DNA from: Phycisphaerae bacterium | GTDB lineage: Bacteria > Planctomycetota > Phycisphaerae > Phycisphaerales > SM1A02 | Length of the DNA: 64,000 nt | Assembly (NCBI GenBank): GCA_002716385.1 | Contig: PBAX01000014.1 | Coordinates: forward strand, 1-64,000 | Direction of reading: 5' to 3' | Shown: positions 27,652 to 36,659 of the stretch, one piece after another | Numbering within the stretch: the first letter of the stretch is position 1 | How the letters are laid out: each line of letters opens with the position of its first letter | Notes under the pieces: model-generated | Told to the model about the DNA's origin: nothing | The model's database searches: none | The model's input: only the letters and a program-made list of their open reading frames with translations | Position numbers and translations under genes: made by a program

Positions 27652-29055
27652 TCAGATGAGAATTCGATCGCCGGAGCCAACGGCTTCCGGCAGATCCTCG
27701 GACTTCAAATCATCGGACCCCATCGCCGACAGCGGACTGATCTCGATGTCGGCAAGTACATGGCCTTCCTCGTTGCGGGCCACTTCGATTCCCCGGGATT
27801 CGAGCCAGCCGCCGTACAGGTCGTTCTGGGCTTGCCGACACGATTCAGGAGAGTCCTCACCCGCAGCATTCTTGATGGGTGCGAATTCCAGGGAACGATC
27901 GACTTCCAGAATGGCCGGATTGGATGCCAGACCCAGCGCATCGAATATGAAACGTTCGAGCTTCACACCATTGGGCGATTCCGGAGCGATCTGCGAATCG
28001 GTCTCCAGGTCGAAGTACGGCACCTTCTTGACCGCACGATGCCATGGAAGTTCGTTCGCCTCGAAGACCCGTCTGGCGAAATCCACACCCAGAAGATGGA
28101 TCGCGATGTTCCCGGCGTCGTAGCGCAGTCGTCCGTTGTCGTCCACCTCGGTCATCAACGATTGAGGCATGTCCGAATACTCGATCACCCGGGTGTGGTC
28201 GCCGACGCGACAGAACACGCCCACCTTCTCACCGGATTCACGCTTGGGAACCATCTTGCTCGACATCTCTCCGGATGATCGCTCCGGATCAGCATGCAAT
28301 CCGATGAACATCGGATCGATGACGCTCGAGAGCGGGTTGTCCACCTGGAAGTAGGAGATCGTGTCGATGCCAAGAACCGACATCTCCTCGAGTGCACCAC
28401 TGGCATGCAATGCCGCGATCGAGCCACCATGGCCATCGGGGCTCATCGCCAATCGGTCAGGCGCCTCCAGAAGGACATTGCCTTTGTGCATGTCGAAACA
28501 AGGCATCATCCCCTGCGGGAACAGCATGATCTGGGTTCGGGGAAGACCGAACCAGTTGTTGTCCGCGAAGAAGGCGCGAGTCGCCGCATCGTTGGCCTCA
28601 CTCGTCATGATGTACCAGCGAATGGGTGTGTTCCAGGCGATGCTGGCAGCCTCGATCTGTTCGGCGAACACCCTGAACAACGGTTTGCCACTGACCGGCG
28701 TCGCTGGATAGGTCCCCTTGGGACCGCCCCAGCCCAGACGCGTCCCCTGACCACCGGCCACCGTGAACGCGGCCACGCGACCTTCGCGAATCACCTGCTC
28801 ACCACGTTCCGTCAGTGCCGCTGCCAGTTCCGGATCCGGCATCGTGACCCGAGGTGGCGAGATGTCGGTTGAACTGGAATCCCCACTTTCACAGCAGACG
28901 AAGCGCTCGATCAGTTCGGGAAGCGATTCCAACGGCAGACGGGATGCCTGTTCCATCAGTGAAGACGCACGTGCAGGATCAAGCTTCTCGCAGGCATCGA
29001 GGATGTGATCCTGACCAGAGGCTTTCAATCTTGAACGGATCTGCTCGTTATCCAC
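27652..29055 (-). CDS. UDP-sugar pyrophosphorylase (UDP-GlcNAc/UDPGP family)
   Basis: This 467-residue nucleotidyltransferase has the eukaryote-type UDP-GlcNAc pyrophosphorylase motif VAGGQGTRLGWGGPKG near residue 100. It also shows FPQGMMPCFD, SPDGHGGSIAALH, YFQVDNPLSSV and a lysine-containing EFAPIKNA near the end. It makes a UDP-activated sugar from UTP and sugar 1-phosphate; UDP-GlcNAc is the best guess. GTG 29055 follows the phoU stop by two bases with AGAG upstream, so it is coupled to phoU. Confidence 0.86.
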   Translation of the reverse strand: MDNEQIRSRLKASGQDHILDACEKLDPARASSLMEQASRLPLESLPELIERFVCCESGDSSSTDISPPRVTMPDPELAAALTERGEQVIREGRVAAFTVAGGQGTRLGWGGPKGTYPATPVSGKPLFRVFAEQIEAASIAWNTPIRWYIMTSEANDAATRAFFADNNWFGLPRTQIMLFPQGMMPCFDMHKGNVLLEAPDRLAMSPDGHGGSIAALHASGALEEMSVLGIDTISYFQVDNPLSSVIDPMFIGLHADPERSSGEMSSKMVPKRESGEKVGVFCRVGDHTRVIEYSDMPQSLMTEVDDNGRLRYDAGNIAIHLLGVDFARRVFEANELPWHRAVKKVPYFDLETDSQIAPESPNGVKLERFIFDALGLASNPAILEVDRSLEFAPIKNAAGEDSPESCRQAQNDLYGGWLESRGIEVARNEEGHVLADIEISPLSAMGSDDLKSEDLPEAVGSGDRILI

Positions 29056-29057
29056 AC

Positions 29058-29738
29058 TCAACTCTTTTCCGGCTCCTCCGGCTCGGTCCAGCCCGAGGAG
29101 AGATGCCGGACGATCTTTCCGGATTCCAGATAGATCAACTGTTCGGAGATGTTGGTGCAGTGATCGGCCATGCGCTCCAGTGCACGATTCACGTTCAGCA
29201 GACACAACGCCTCCTCCAGAGGCATGGATCCATCCTGAACAGCAGCCTGGACGAGACGAACCACTTCGGTTCTGAATCGATCGATCGTGTCGTCGAAATC
29301 GAGCACTCTCTGAGCCAGACCCGTATCACGGTTCCGGAGCGCCTGATTGGCGTCACGAACCATGCCGATGACACTGTTGGCCATGACTTCGAATGTGCCC
29401 GAACGCGGCGCGTCACCATCATGGGAACAGGTCGCCTCGGCGATGTTGACCCCACAGTCCGCGATTCGTTCGAATTCATTGTTGATCTTCACGATCGTGA
29501 ACACCGAACGGATGTCGTATTCCTCGGTTGGCGCCAGCATGAGAAGCTTGATCGATGCCCGCTCGATCTCGATATCCGCTCGATCGATGACACGATCGGC
29601 CTCGATGACCGACTGGGCCTTCTCCGGTTGATTGCCGAAGAACGCTTCGACAGCATGCATGGCATGCGACACCACGCGATCTCCCTGAGTGAGCAGATCG
29701 TCTCGAAGCTGTCCATGCCTGCGAACAAACTCTTCCAT
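29058..29738 (-). CDS. phoU: Phosphate signalling regulator PhoU
   Basis: This 226-residue protein has the two-repeat three-helix PhoU fold: VRRHGQLRDDLLTQGDRVV, KINNEFERIADCGVNIAE and NRALERMADHCTNISEQL, the last two being the metal-binding E-R-x-A-D motifs. PhoU restrains PhoR-type signalling and Pst uptake when phosphate is plentiful. ATG 29738 has AAGAG at the right distance. Pst genes are not in the window. Confidence 0.92.
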   Translation of the reverse strand: MEEFVRRHGQLRDDLLTQGDRVVSHAMHAVEAFFGNQPEKAQSVIEADRVIDRADIEIERASIKLLMLAPTEEYDIRSVFTIVKINNEFERIADCGVNIAEATCSHDGDAPRSGTFEVMANSVIGMVRDANQALRNRDTGLAQRVLDFDDTIDRFRTEVVRLVQAAVQDGSMPLEEALCLLNVNRALERMADHCTNISEQLIYLESGKIVRHLSSGWTEPEEPEKS

Positions 29739-29890
29739 ACTTGGCTCTTCATGCACCAGGAAAAGAAAAAGCAACCGCGCGAAGTATACCCGTCCAATGG
29801 CCCCTCCGTACTCGAAATGGCCCGAAGACTCGATCAGACATGGTCTTCCGCAAGGGCGACGCTATGATTCCATGCTTGGATACCACCCCC

Positions 29891-30640
29891 ATGCCAGACC
29901 TGTGTGTCAACATCGATCATGTCGCCACGGTTCGCCAGGCCCGCCGGACCTGGGAGCCCGACCCCGCCTGGGCCGCCGTCGAGGCGCAGCTGGGTGGTGC
30001 CCATGGCATCACATTCCACCTTCGTGAGGATCGTCGCCATATACAGGATGACGATCTCAGGAAGCTCAAGGGCCTCACCGACACGAGACTGAACATGGAG
30101 ATGGCCGCCACCACCGAGATGCTCGGGATCGCCATCGAGCTGCAACCCCAGATGGCCATGCTCGTACCAGAAGGCCGTGACGAGATCACGACCGAGGGCG
30201 GACTCGATGTGGTTGGCAGAATCGATGAACTTCGCCCGATCGTCCATGCCCTCAAGGGGGCCGGTATCCCGGTGAGCGCCTTCATCGATGCCGAGCCGGA
30301 TCAGATCTCCGCCGCAGCCGACTGCGGCTTCAATGTGTGTGAACTCCACACGGGTCCCTATGCCGAATGCTTCCATGAATACGGACGGGCCATCGAGGCA
30401 CCGGCCGTCATGGAGGAACTGGAACGGGTCTCCAAGGCGAGTCGACTGGTTCTGGAGACTGGCATGCGATGCAACGCCGGCCATGGCCTGAACTACGCCA
30501 ATGTCGCGCCAATCGCCGGAATACCCGGCCTCTCCGAGCTTCACATAGGACACAGCATCATCAGCAGATCGATTTTCGTGGGGGTACGCGAGGCCACCCG
30601 GGAAATGATTCGACGAATGGCCTCCGCCCATTCGATCTGA
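29891..30640 (+). CDS. pdxJ: Pyridoxine 5'-phosphate synthase PdxJ
   Basis: This enzyme joins deoxyxylulose phosphate and aminoacetone phosphate in the DXP-dependent vitamin B6 pathway. The 249-residue TIM barrel shows CVNIDHVATVRQARRT, ITFHLREDRRHIQDDD, NMEMAATTEM, ELHTGPYAE and a C-terminal ELHIGHSIISRS. The start is placed at ATG 29891, matching the family; ATG 29864 with AAGGG upstream would add nine residues. Confidence 0.95.
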   Translation: MPDLCVNIDHVATVRQARRTWEPDPAWAAVEAQLGGAHGITFHLREDRRHIQDDDLRKLKGLTDTRLNMEMAATTEMLGIAIELQPQMAMLVPEGRDEITTEGGLDVVGRIDELRPIVHALKGAGIPVSAFIDAEPDQISAAADCGFNVCELHTGPYAECFHEYGRAIEAPAVMEELERVSKASRLVLETGMRCNAGHGLNYANVAPIAGIPGLSELHIGHSIISRSIFVGVREATREMIRRMASAHSI

Positions 30641-30650
30641 AAGCCCCTTC

Positions 30651-31181
30651 ATGTCCACCAGTGAACACACCCCCGAGCTGCCGTATCGAATCGCCGTGCT
30701 CTGCTACATCTACGACAAGCAGGGTCGAATCCTGATGCTCCACAGGGCGAAGCCACCCAATCAGGATCTGTACTCGCCGGTTGGCGGAAAGCTCGAGACC
30801 GGACTCGGGGAAAGTCCCTGGGAATGCGCCCGCCGCGAGATCAAGGAGGAGACCGGTCTCGACATCGAACCCGGCGACATCCGACTCCAGGGGATGGTCT
30901 CCGAGACCGCCTATGAAAACAGCGGTCACTGGCTGTTGTTCCTGTTCGAGGTGACCCGTGCTGTTGAACACTCCGAACTCGCATTCGTCGAATTCGATGA
31001 GGGGCGACTGGAATGGATCGAACCGGAGAAGGTGGCGGAACTCTCGATTCCGGACACCGACCAAAGAGTCATATGGCCGATGTCCCAGTCTCATCGAGGC
31101 GGGTTCTTCGGTGTGCACATCGATTGTCGCAATGATCCGTTCACATGGACGCTCGAGCAGGAAATTCTTCCTTCATCCTAG
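30651..31181 (+). CDS. Nudix hydrolase
   Basis: This 176-residue protein has a Nudix box: GGKLETGLGE then REIKEETGL with the metal-binding glutamates. The part before the first catalytic Glu is two residues longer than the usual G-x5-E. It hydrolyses some nucleoside diphosphate derivative; NTP or dNTP sanitising would fit the family, but the substrate is unknown. It starts ten bases after pdxJ and its stop abuts that of the opposing phosphohexomutase with no gap. Confidence 0.87.
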   Translation: MSTSEHTPELPYRIAVLCYIYDKQGRILMLHRAKPPNQDLYSPVGGKLETGLGESPWECARREIKEETGLDIEPGDIRLQGMVSETAYENSGHWLLFLFEVTRAVEHSELAFVEFDEGRLEWIEPEKVAELSIPDTDQRVIWPMSQSHRGGFFGVHIDCRNDPFTWTLEQEILPSS

Positions 31182-32579
31182 TCAGAGGCCTGCTGACCGA
31201 CGGGCTTCCCCGGCCAGCGCCTCGGCCGCTTCGGCGTCCGCGCTCTCGACGATGAGTCTGGCGATCGGCTCGGTGTTGCTCGGTCTCAGATGCATCCAGC
31301 CCGAGGGAAGATCGATGCGGACACCGTCCATCGTCGAGACTCTTGCATCCGCCTGCTGTTCGTAGTTCGATTGAAGCGATGCCATCGAGGCCGCGAGCCT
31401 CTCCGACGCATCCGAACCTTCAAGCTTGATCGTCTGCTTGATCATGGTGTAGGAGGGCATGTCGTCGACGATTGCGGACAACGGTCTCGATTCACGAGCC
31501 ATCAGCTGAAGCACCAGCCCCATGGCCGTGAGACTGTCCCGGATCCAGGTGACGGCAGGCAGCATCACACCACCATTGCCTTCTCCGCCGAACATGGCGT
31601 CATTCGCCCGCATCACCTCCGCCACGTTGGCCTCCCCGACCGGTGACCGATGGACGCTGGAACCGAATGACTCCGCGACACCGTCGATGAGCCGACTGGT
31701 CGAGAGATTCGCGACGACCGGACTACCGGGGTTCAGGGCCAGCCATGACTGGGCGGCCAGAGCCAGGGTGTATTCCTCCCCGATGTACCGTCCACGATCA
31801 TCGACGATCGCCAGACGATCCGCATCGGGATCCTGTGCGAAGCCGACTACCGATCCGGTGGTCTTCACCAGTTCACGAAGGTCCTGGAGATTCTCCTCCT
31901 TGGGTTCAGGAGGATGGGCGAAGTTGCCGTCGGTTTCCGCATTGACATGATGAAGCTGGCAGCCAAGATGATTGAGCAACTGTGCGCCCGCCGGACCGCC
32001 AGCACCGTTGACGGAATCCAGCACTACCTTGAAACCGCAGCTGCGGATCGGAACCGGATCGATCTGACCGAGCACCTTGGCGACATGCGTGTCGTGACCG
32101 CGTGTCTCGGTCGAGATCTCCAGCTCACCGGCGCTGGACGGCATCGATTCGTCGGACTTGAATCGCTCGATGATTGCCGAAGCCGTCTCCGCCGCCGGTG
32201 CTGTTCCATTTCCATCGAGGAGTTTCAACCCGTTCCATGGGGTGGGATTGTGGGACGCCGTGATCATGATGCCGCCGCTGGCTCTCATCGCGCCGATCAT
32301 CACTCCGGCCGTTGGGGTGGTCACGATCCCGAGTCGTACGACTTCACATCCCGCGGCAGCCAGTCCCTCTGCAGCCGCGTCCGCGAGCATGGGACCGGAT
32401 GGTCGGCTGTCTCGACCGAGGACGACACGGGCCCTCCCCTCGATCGTCGTTGCGAGATGCGATCCCCAGATGGTCGCCAGACGTCGAGCGACGTCGGGTG
32501 TCATCGATTCGCCCACGATGCCTCTGGCTCCGGAAACGGAGAGCATCAAGGGCGCCTCGTTGGATTCGTGTTCACTCAT
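31182..32579 (-). CDS. Phosphohexomutase (phosphoglucosamine/phosphomannomutase family)
   Basis: This 465-residue enzyme shows all four functional sites: phosphoserine in TASHNP (Ser109), metal loop DPDADR, sugar loop GGEGNGG and phosphate-binding RPSNTEP. It interconverts the 1- and 6-phosphates of a hexose or hexosamine. GlmM would feed the UDP-GlcNAc pyrophosphorylase nearby, but GlmM and PMM/PGM cannot be fully separated here. The start follows the 6-pyruvoyltetrahydropterin synthase-like gene in a convergent pair arrangement with the Nudix gene. Confidence 0.88.
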   Translation of the reverse strand: MSEHESNEAPLMLSVSGARGIVGESMTPDVARRLATIWGSHLATTIEGRARVVLGRDSRPSGPMLADAAAEGLAAAGCEVVRLGIVTTPTAGVMIGAMRASGGIMITASHNPTPWNGLKLLDGNGTAPAAETASAIIERFKSDESMPSSAGELEISTETRGHDTHVAKVLGQIDPVPIRSCGFKVVLDSVNGAGGPAGAQLLNHLGCQLHHVNAETDGNFAHPPEPKEENLQDLRELVKTTGSVVGFAQDPDADRLAIVDDRGRYIGEEYTLALAAQSWLALNPGSPVVANLSTSRLIDGVAESFGSSVHRSPVGEANVAEVMRANDAMFGGEGNGGVMLPAVTWIRDSLTAMGLVLQLMARESRPLSAIVDDMPSYTMIKQTIKLEGSDASERLAASMASLQSNYEQQADARVSTMDGVRIDLPSGWMHLRPSNTEPIARLIVESADAEAAEALAGEARRSAGL

Positions 32580-32594
32580 GGATCAGAAATTCTA

Positions 32595-32966
32595 TCAACC
32601 TCGTTCAAGCCGACAGCAAGCCTCGCATCCGGGCGCCTCGGTCACGGCGACCGTTATTGACACGACGGACGCGGGCAGATCCGGCTGCAGCTTCGCAGCG
32701 ACATGACCGGCAACGTTCTCGGCCGTCGGATTGACCGAATCGAATGGTGGTGTCTCATTGAGATTAGCGTTGAGGAATGGAGCGAGAACCAGGTCCAGCG
32801 ACGCTTCCAGCTCGTGGAAATCGCAGACCATGCCATCGGCATCGAGTGTCGGGGAATCCAGCGTCACCCGCACGCGCCAGTCGTGGCCATGAAGCGTTTC
32901 CGGCTCGCCGTTGATGAGCATGGCGTGGGCCGCCGAGAAGATTCGTTCTATGCGTATTGAATACAT
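32595..32966 (-). CDS. 6-pyruvoyltetrahydropterin synthase-like protein, PTPS-III type
   Basis: This 123-residue T-fold protein has zinc histidines in AHAMLIN and HGHDWRV, and a conserved C-terminal TEAPGCEACC-like end. The Cys of the QueD motif CxxxHGH is missing; the sequence reads ETLHGH, the ExxHGH motif described for PTPS-III enzymes that stand in for FolB in folate synthesis. Annotation as plain QueD would therefore be less exact. It is a single gene upstream of the phosphohexomutase with a 15-base gap on the same strand. Confidence 0.8.
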   Translation of the reverse strand: MYSIRIERIFSAAHAMLINGEPETLHGHDWRVRVTLDSPTLDADGMVCDFHELEASLDLVLAPFLNANLNETPPFDSVNPTAENVAGHVAAKLQPDLPASVVSITVAVTEAPGCEACCRLERG

Positions 32967-33007
32967 GTCGGCAAGATAGCCGACTGGACCACTTCAAGCG
33001 GCGTTCT

Positions 33008-33577
33008 TCAATCCCAGGCAGCCAGACGCGGCATGGCCGAACCAATAAGACGGAGTGGCGAGATCTCATCCGCCTCCACCTGTATGTCCTGAGCATCGTC
33101 ATGTTCGACCACCAGATCGATGAATGCTCGATGCAGCCACCGACCATCCTTGAATTCGAGTGTGAAAGGCGGCACCGGTGAGTCGGCGCCGGGTGGTATC
33201 TGCGTGACGCCTTCCAGCAGTGGCCAGGAATCGGGACCGTCCTCCCACATCAAGGCGGCGGTCGACTCGTCCCATCGAAGCGTGATCCAATGGTTGTCGC
33301 CCATGTCGATCTCGATGGCATTCGACGCCACGACCGAATCCAGCGGACTGGCGGGCAGTGGTCCGAAATCCGTTCCTGATCGAACCATCGCCTGAATGCG
33401 CTCGATGATGATGCGACCCGAAACGGTCGTCGATACCGTTCGAGTGGTCGACTGAAACGCATGGAACGAAGCACCAAGCGCAATCATGGTTGCCAGCAGC
33501 AGCATGGCCGAGATCAGGAGCGCGATCATCAGCTCGGGGACACTGAATCCCGTTCGTCTTCTCCTCGTACGCTTCAT
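33008..33577 (-). CDS. Type IV pilin-like protein with prepilin cleavage site (PilW/GspJ-like)
   Basis: ATG 33577 has GGAGG six bases upstream and overlaps the stop of the preceding gene by ATGA. The 189-residue protein begins MKRTRRRRTGFSVPELMIA, a class III prepilin signal cut after Gly with Glu5 present, followed by a hydrophobic helix. The globular part is beta-rich. It is last in the operon with pilT, pilC and two other pilin-like genes, the place of a minor pilin. GspJ versus PilW is not decidable. Confidence 0.83.
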   Translation of the reverse strand: MKRTRRRRTGFSVPELMIALLISAMLLLATMIALGASFHAFQSTTRTVSTTVSGRIIIERIQAMVRSGTDFGPLPASPLDSVVASNAIEIDMGDNHWITLRWDESTAALMWEDGPDSWPLLEGVTQIPPGADSPVPPFTLEFKDGRWLHRAFIDLVVEHDDAQDIQVEADEISPLRLIGSAMPRLAAWD

Positions 33578-35976
33578 AGCGAACCTCCCTCGACATAGGT
33601 TCCGGAAAGAGGCGACATCCGGATCGGCCACGGGATGCCATCGGGCAGTCGACCATCGGGGTCGTAGCGAAGCGTGATCTCGCCGAATCCGGCGAAGCCC
33701 GGTGAATCGGGATCCACACCTTCACCATCACCCTCCTCGTTTCCGAAGTAGCCCAGTGTCGTATTGAACGCATCCGGCGTGCCGCCATAGAACAAGGGGC
33801 CCTGACCAGCCTCCGGACGGTACGTCATCAGGACGGTTCCATGCACATCGGCCGTGCCGCGGATGTCGATGAGTCCCGCGACGATCGTCCCACTGAGCTT
33901 GATCTTGGTGGCGGAATCGTTCTCGAAGTTGCCCACGTCGACCGACCATCCCGGCATGAGTATCGAACTTCTCGCAAGCTCGGCGCGATCCTCCTTGCTG
34001 ATGCTGAGCAATGCGGACTGGAGTGTCGCGGCGTCGCCCTCCTGAAGGAGATCCGGATCATATGGATCGATGAAACATCTGGTGTTGCCGGTCATCTGGA
34101 TCTTGTTCCGCCAATGTGTGTATTCACCGGGACGATCGCCGGCCAGCGAGCCCAGGAATGTGCAGCCCTCGAATCGCAGATTGTTGGAATAGGAACGTGT
34201 ATCAGTCACCGTCTCGTTCCCGAGCGTCGAGACCAGATCGGGGAAACGCTCCGTGAAGCCACCGAAGCCGTCGGGCTCGACGGAGCCGGAGTAGTTCCAG
34301 TTGGGATCCGTACAGTCGGATTCCGTCTCGATCCAGGTGACACCGATGAAGGTGCAGTCGCGGAACAGCGCGTTGGTCCCCTTGGGGATCTTCACATCGG
34401 TGAATGTCATGTCCTCGTAGACCGGACGCTGGTAGTAGTCGTAGGCTCCGAGCGAACCGTACGGAACGGATTCGGCGGGCTCGCTTCCCGCAGGACTGTA
34501 GACCCCGCCTGATGAGATACCCGTGGCCACCTGACCTGAACTTTCATTGCCGAACGGTCTTCCGGAATCGGCACGGTCGCTGAACCATGTCTGGGAAGTG
34601 GAGAACATGTCCGTATTGAGTTCGATCATCTCGGGTTCACCGACTTCGAAGGCGGCCGGCGCGACATCGGGACCGGTGGAAACAGGCCCCTGAACGAGAT
34701 TCTGATACCCCTCTCCATTGGCGGTATCCCAGTCGTCACGTGCCACGGCGAAATTGAGACCACCACGAGCCTTGGCGTATCGATCTCGCTTGTCGAGAAC
34801 CCCATCCTTCCAACCGAGCGCCGTGTCGACACCATCGACCTGCCCATCGCTGTTGCGATCCGGCAATGCGCCATCGACAAGCGGGCCAAGCTGCGGATCG
34901 ATCTCGAACTCCAGTGAGCCGGGATGCCCTGTCGAGGCGGCCAGCGTCTCGTCGTAGATCACGAGACCATCCCCGTTGGAATCGAAGATCCCGAGAAAGA
35001 GATCGAAATCGTCCACGTATTCATCGCCATCGCGATCCTGAAAGTAACCCTGGAGCGCGACACCATCGGATTCCGTTGGATGGGCCGGACGAAGTCGATT
35101 GTCTCCGTCGACATCGTGAAGCGCCACCGCCGAATAGAACGCGTCGAGCTGTTCATCCAGTACCGCATCGAGATCGTAGTAGTCGCTTCGGAGGACAAGC
35201 GGATCCCCGTTGCCGGGTTCGAGTTCCCCCTGCACTGTTCCGTACAGCGATCCGATCGGACCGTCCACGAGCACATTCTTGCCGATCATGATCCTGTTCG
35301 GGGCCAGAACCGCGAATTCGATCTTCTTGTCTATGAGGAAGTCCAACTGGAGATTTCGCCTGATGCCCTGATCATGCCCCTGACTGGTGACTCGTACCTG
35401 CGAACCATCGGCAAGCAGTTCGTATCTGAGCCTGAACCAGGGATCGGCCTCGCCGGTACCCAGTCGAATCGGAGGGGTCGTGATGATCCCATTCTCGGAA
35501 TCGAGCATCAGCGAATGGACCACCCCCTCATCGTCGATCGGTTCGTAGTCGTCCAGGTAGCGATGCGCATCATGAATGGCATGGACGAGGCCGGGACCGG
35601 AGGGATTCGAAACAACGTATCCATCCGGATCGTTGACCTCGATGCTTCCGTCACCACCAACCCATGTGCCTAGCCAGAGACGTTCCCCGAAACCCGAGTC
35701 GATCACCCCCTGATCGACGATGAAACGACGGCTCTCCAGCCTGAGTCGTCTCGCGGCGAACGCAAGCCCGCTCTCCGCGGCACTCAGCGCCCTCGAGATG
35801 CGAAGCGAGGAGTACGCCGTCTGGACATTCCCCTGCGCCAGAATCGCCATGACCGCCGCCAGTGACGAGAAGAGCATGAGGAACATCATCGCCAATACCG
35901 AGGCGACACCACGACGTCCACCGTTCGAACGGTTCACAGCGTTCGGCCGAAGATGTCGTTGACTGTCGTCTGACAT
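33574..35976 (-). CDS. Large PilX-like/pseudopilin-associated protein
   Basis: This protein is about 800 residues, with the start taken at ATG 35976 behind GGAG. ATG 36009 or ATG 36057 are alternatives, so the N-terminus is uncertain. A basic N-terminus and hydrophobic segment (VASVLAMMFLMLFSSLAAVM) precede SALSAAESGLAFAARR, the AAESG motif seen in PilX/GspK-type proteins. The rest is a big extracytoplasmic region, partly calcium-loop-like (DRDGDEYVDDFDLF, DRNSDGQVDGVD) and beta-rich at the end. It may be a minor pilus tip or adhesin. Fourth gene of the pilus operon. Confidence 0.75.
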   Translation of the reverse strand: MSDDSQRHLRPNAVNRSNGGRRGVASVLAMMFLMLFSSLAAVMAILAQGNVQTAYSSLRISRALSAAESGLAFAARRLRLESRRFIVDQGVIDSGFGERLWLGTWVGGDGSIEVNDPDGYVVSNPSGPGLVHAIHDAHRYLDDYEPIDDEGVVHSLMLDSENGIITTPPIRLGTGEADPWFRLRYELLADGSQVRVTSQGHDQGIRRNLQLDFLIDKKIEFAVLAPNRIMIGKNVLVDGPIGSLYGTVQGELEPGNGDPLVLRSDYYDLDAVLDEQLDAFYSAVALHDVDGDNRLRPAHPTESDGVALQGYFQDRDGDEYVDDFDLFLGIFDSNGDGLVIYDETLAASTGHPGSLEFEIDPQLGPLVDGALPDRNSDGQVDGVDTALGWKDGVLDKRDRYAKARGGLNFAVARDDWDTANGEGYQNLVQGPVSTGPDVAPAAFEVGEPEMIELNTDMFSTSQTWFSDRADSGRPFGNESSGQVATGISSGGVYSPAGSEPAESVPYGSLGAYDYYQRPVYEDMTFTDVKIPKGTNALFRDCTFIGVTWIETESDCTDPNWNYSGSVEPDGFGGFTERFPDLVSTLGNETVTDTRSYSNNLRFEGCTFLGSLAGDRPGEYTHWRNKIQMTGNTRCFIDPYDPDLLQEGDAATLQSALLSISKEDRAELARSSILMPGWSVDVGNFENDSATKIKLSGTIVAGLIDIRGTADVHGTVLMTYRPEAGQGPLFYGGTPDAFNTTLGYFGNEEGDGEGVDPDSPGFAGFGEITLRYDPDGRLPDGIPWPIRMSPLSGTYVEGGSL

Positions 35977-36068
35977 GGGGATCGACTCCGAAACCATCAC
36001 ATTCATCATCGAATCCAAGTTCGACTTGGATGGAGGACAACACGGACTATCTGGCATAAGAGGACTTC

Positions 36069-36641
36069 TCAATTCGGCGCAATCCATCTGACCCGCGTCA
36101 TCTCCCGAATTCCTTCGAACCGAGGATCGTCCCAGCGGACCACGACCTCGACCAGCATCAGCTCGGAATCCCCTTCCGGGACCTCCGCGTTGACATCGCC
36201 CGGATCGACATTCCAGACCCTGATCTCCTGTGACCATCTTTCAAGACCCTCGATCGTTTCACGAAGGCTGTTCACCGGACCTGTGCCGTCGGCACCTGAG
36301 AAGATCACACCACCGCCATCGCCGTCGAAGTCATCCAGATCGTCGAAGTCCTCTAGTCCGTTTTCATTGAGTTCGGCTCCCCATGTGGCGGCACCAGCGA
36401 CCGGATCATGACGAGGAAGCGTCAGGGTCATTTCACGGATCTCGTTGCCAAGTCTGGAAGCGAGTCCGACCTGCTGGGCCCAGTCGTTCTGGTAATGCCA
36501 GGCCTGCTGTCCGGCCATCATCGCCAGTACACCGACACCGACGATCACGATCGCCAACGCCGTCTCAATCAGGGTGAAACCTCCGTGGACGCGACGCCCA
36601 AGCGGTCTCGATACTGTGGTGTGCGATGACAGTCGATGCAT
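36069..36641 (-). CDS. Prepilin-type protein (PilV/GspI-like)
   Basis: This 190-residue protein has a long basic leader, then GGFTLIETALAIVIVGV, the classical prepilin peptidase site with Glu5 and hydrophobic helix. GGAG precedes ATG 36641. The globular part is acidic (LEDFDDLDDFDGDGG). Third gene of the cluster, downstream of pilC by 18 bases. Confidence 0.87.
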   Translation of the reverse strand: MHRLSSHTTVSRPLGRRVHGGFTLIETALAIVIVGVGVLAMMAGQQAWHYQNDWAQQVGLASRLGNEIREMTLTLPRHDPVAGAATWGAELNENGLEDFDDLDDFDGDGGGVIFSGADGTGPVNSLRETIEGLERWSQEIRVWNVDPGDVNAEVPEGDSELMLVEVVVRWDDPRFEGIREMTRVRWIAPN

Positions 36642-36659
36642 GAGGATGCTCCCTTGAAT

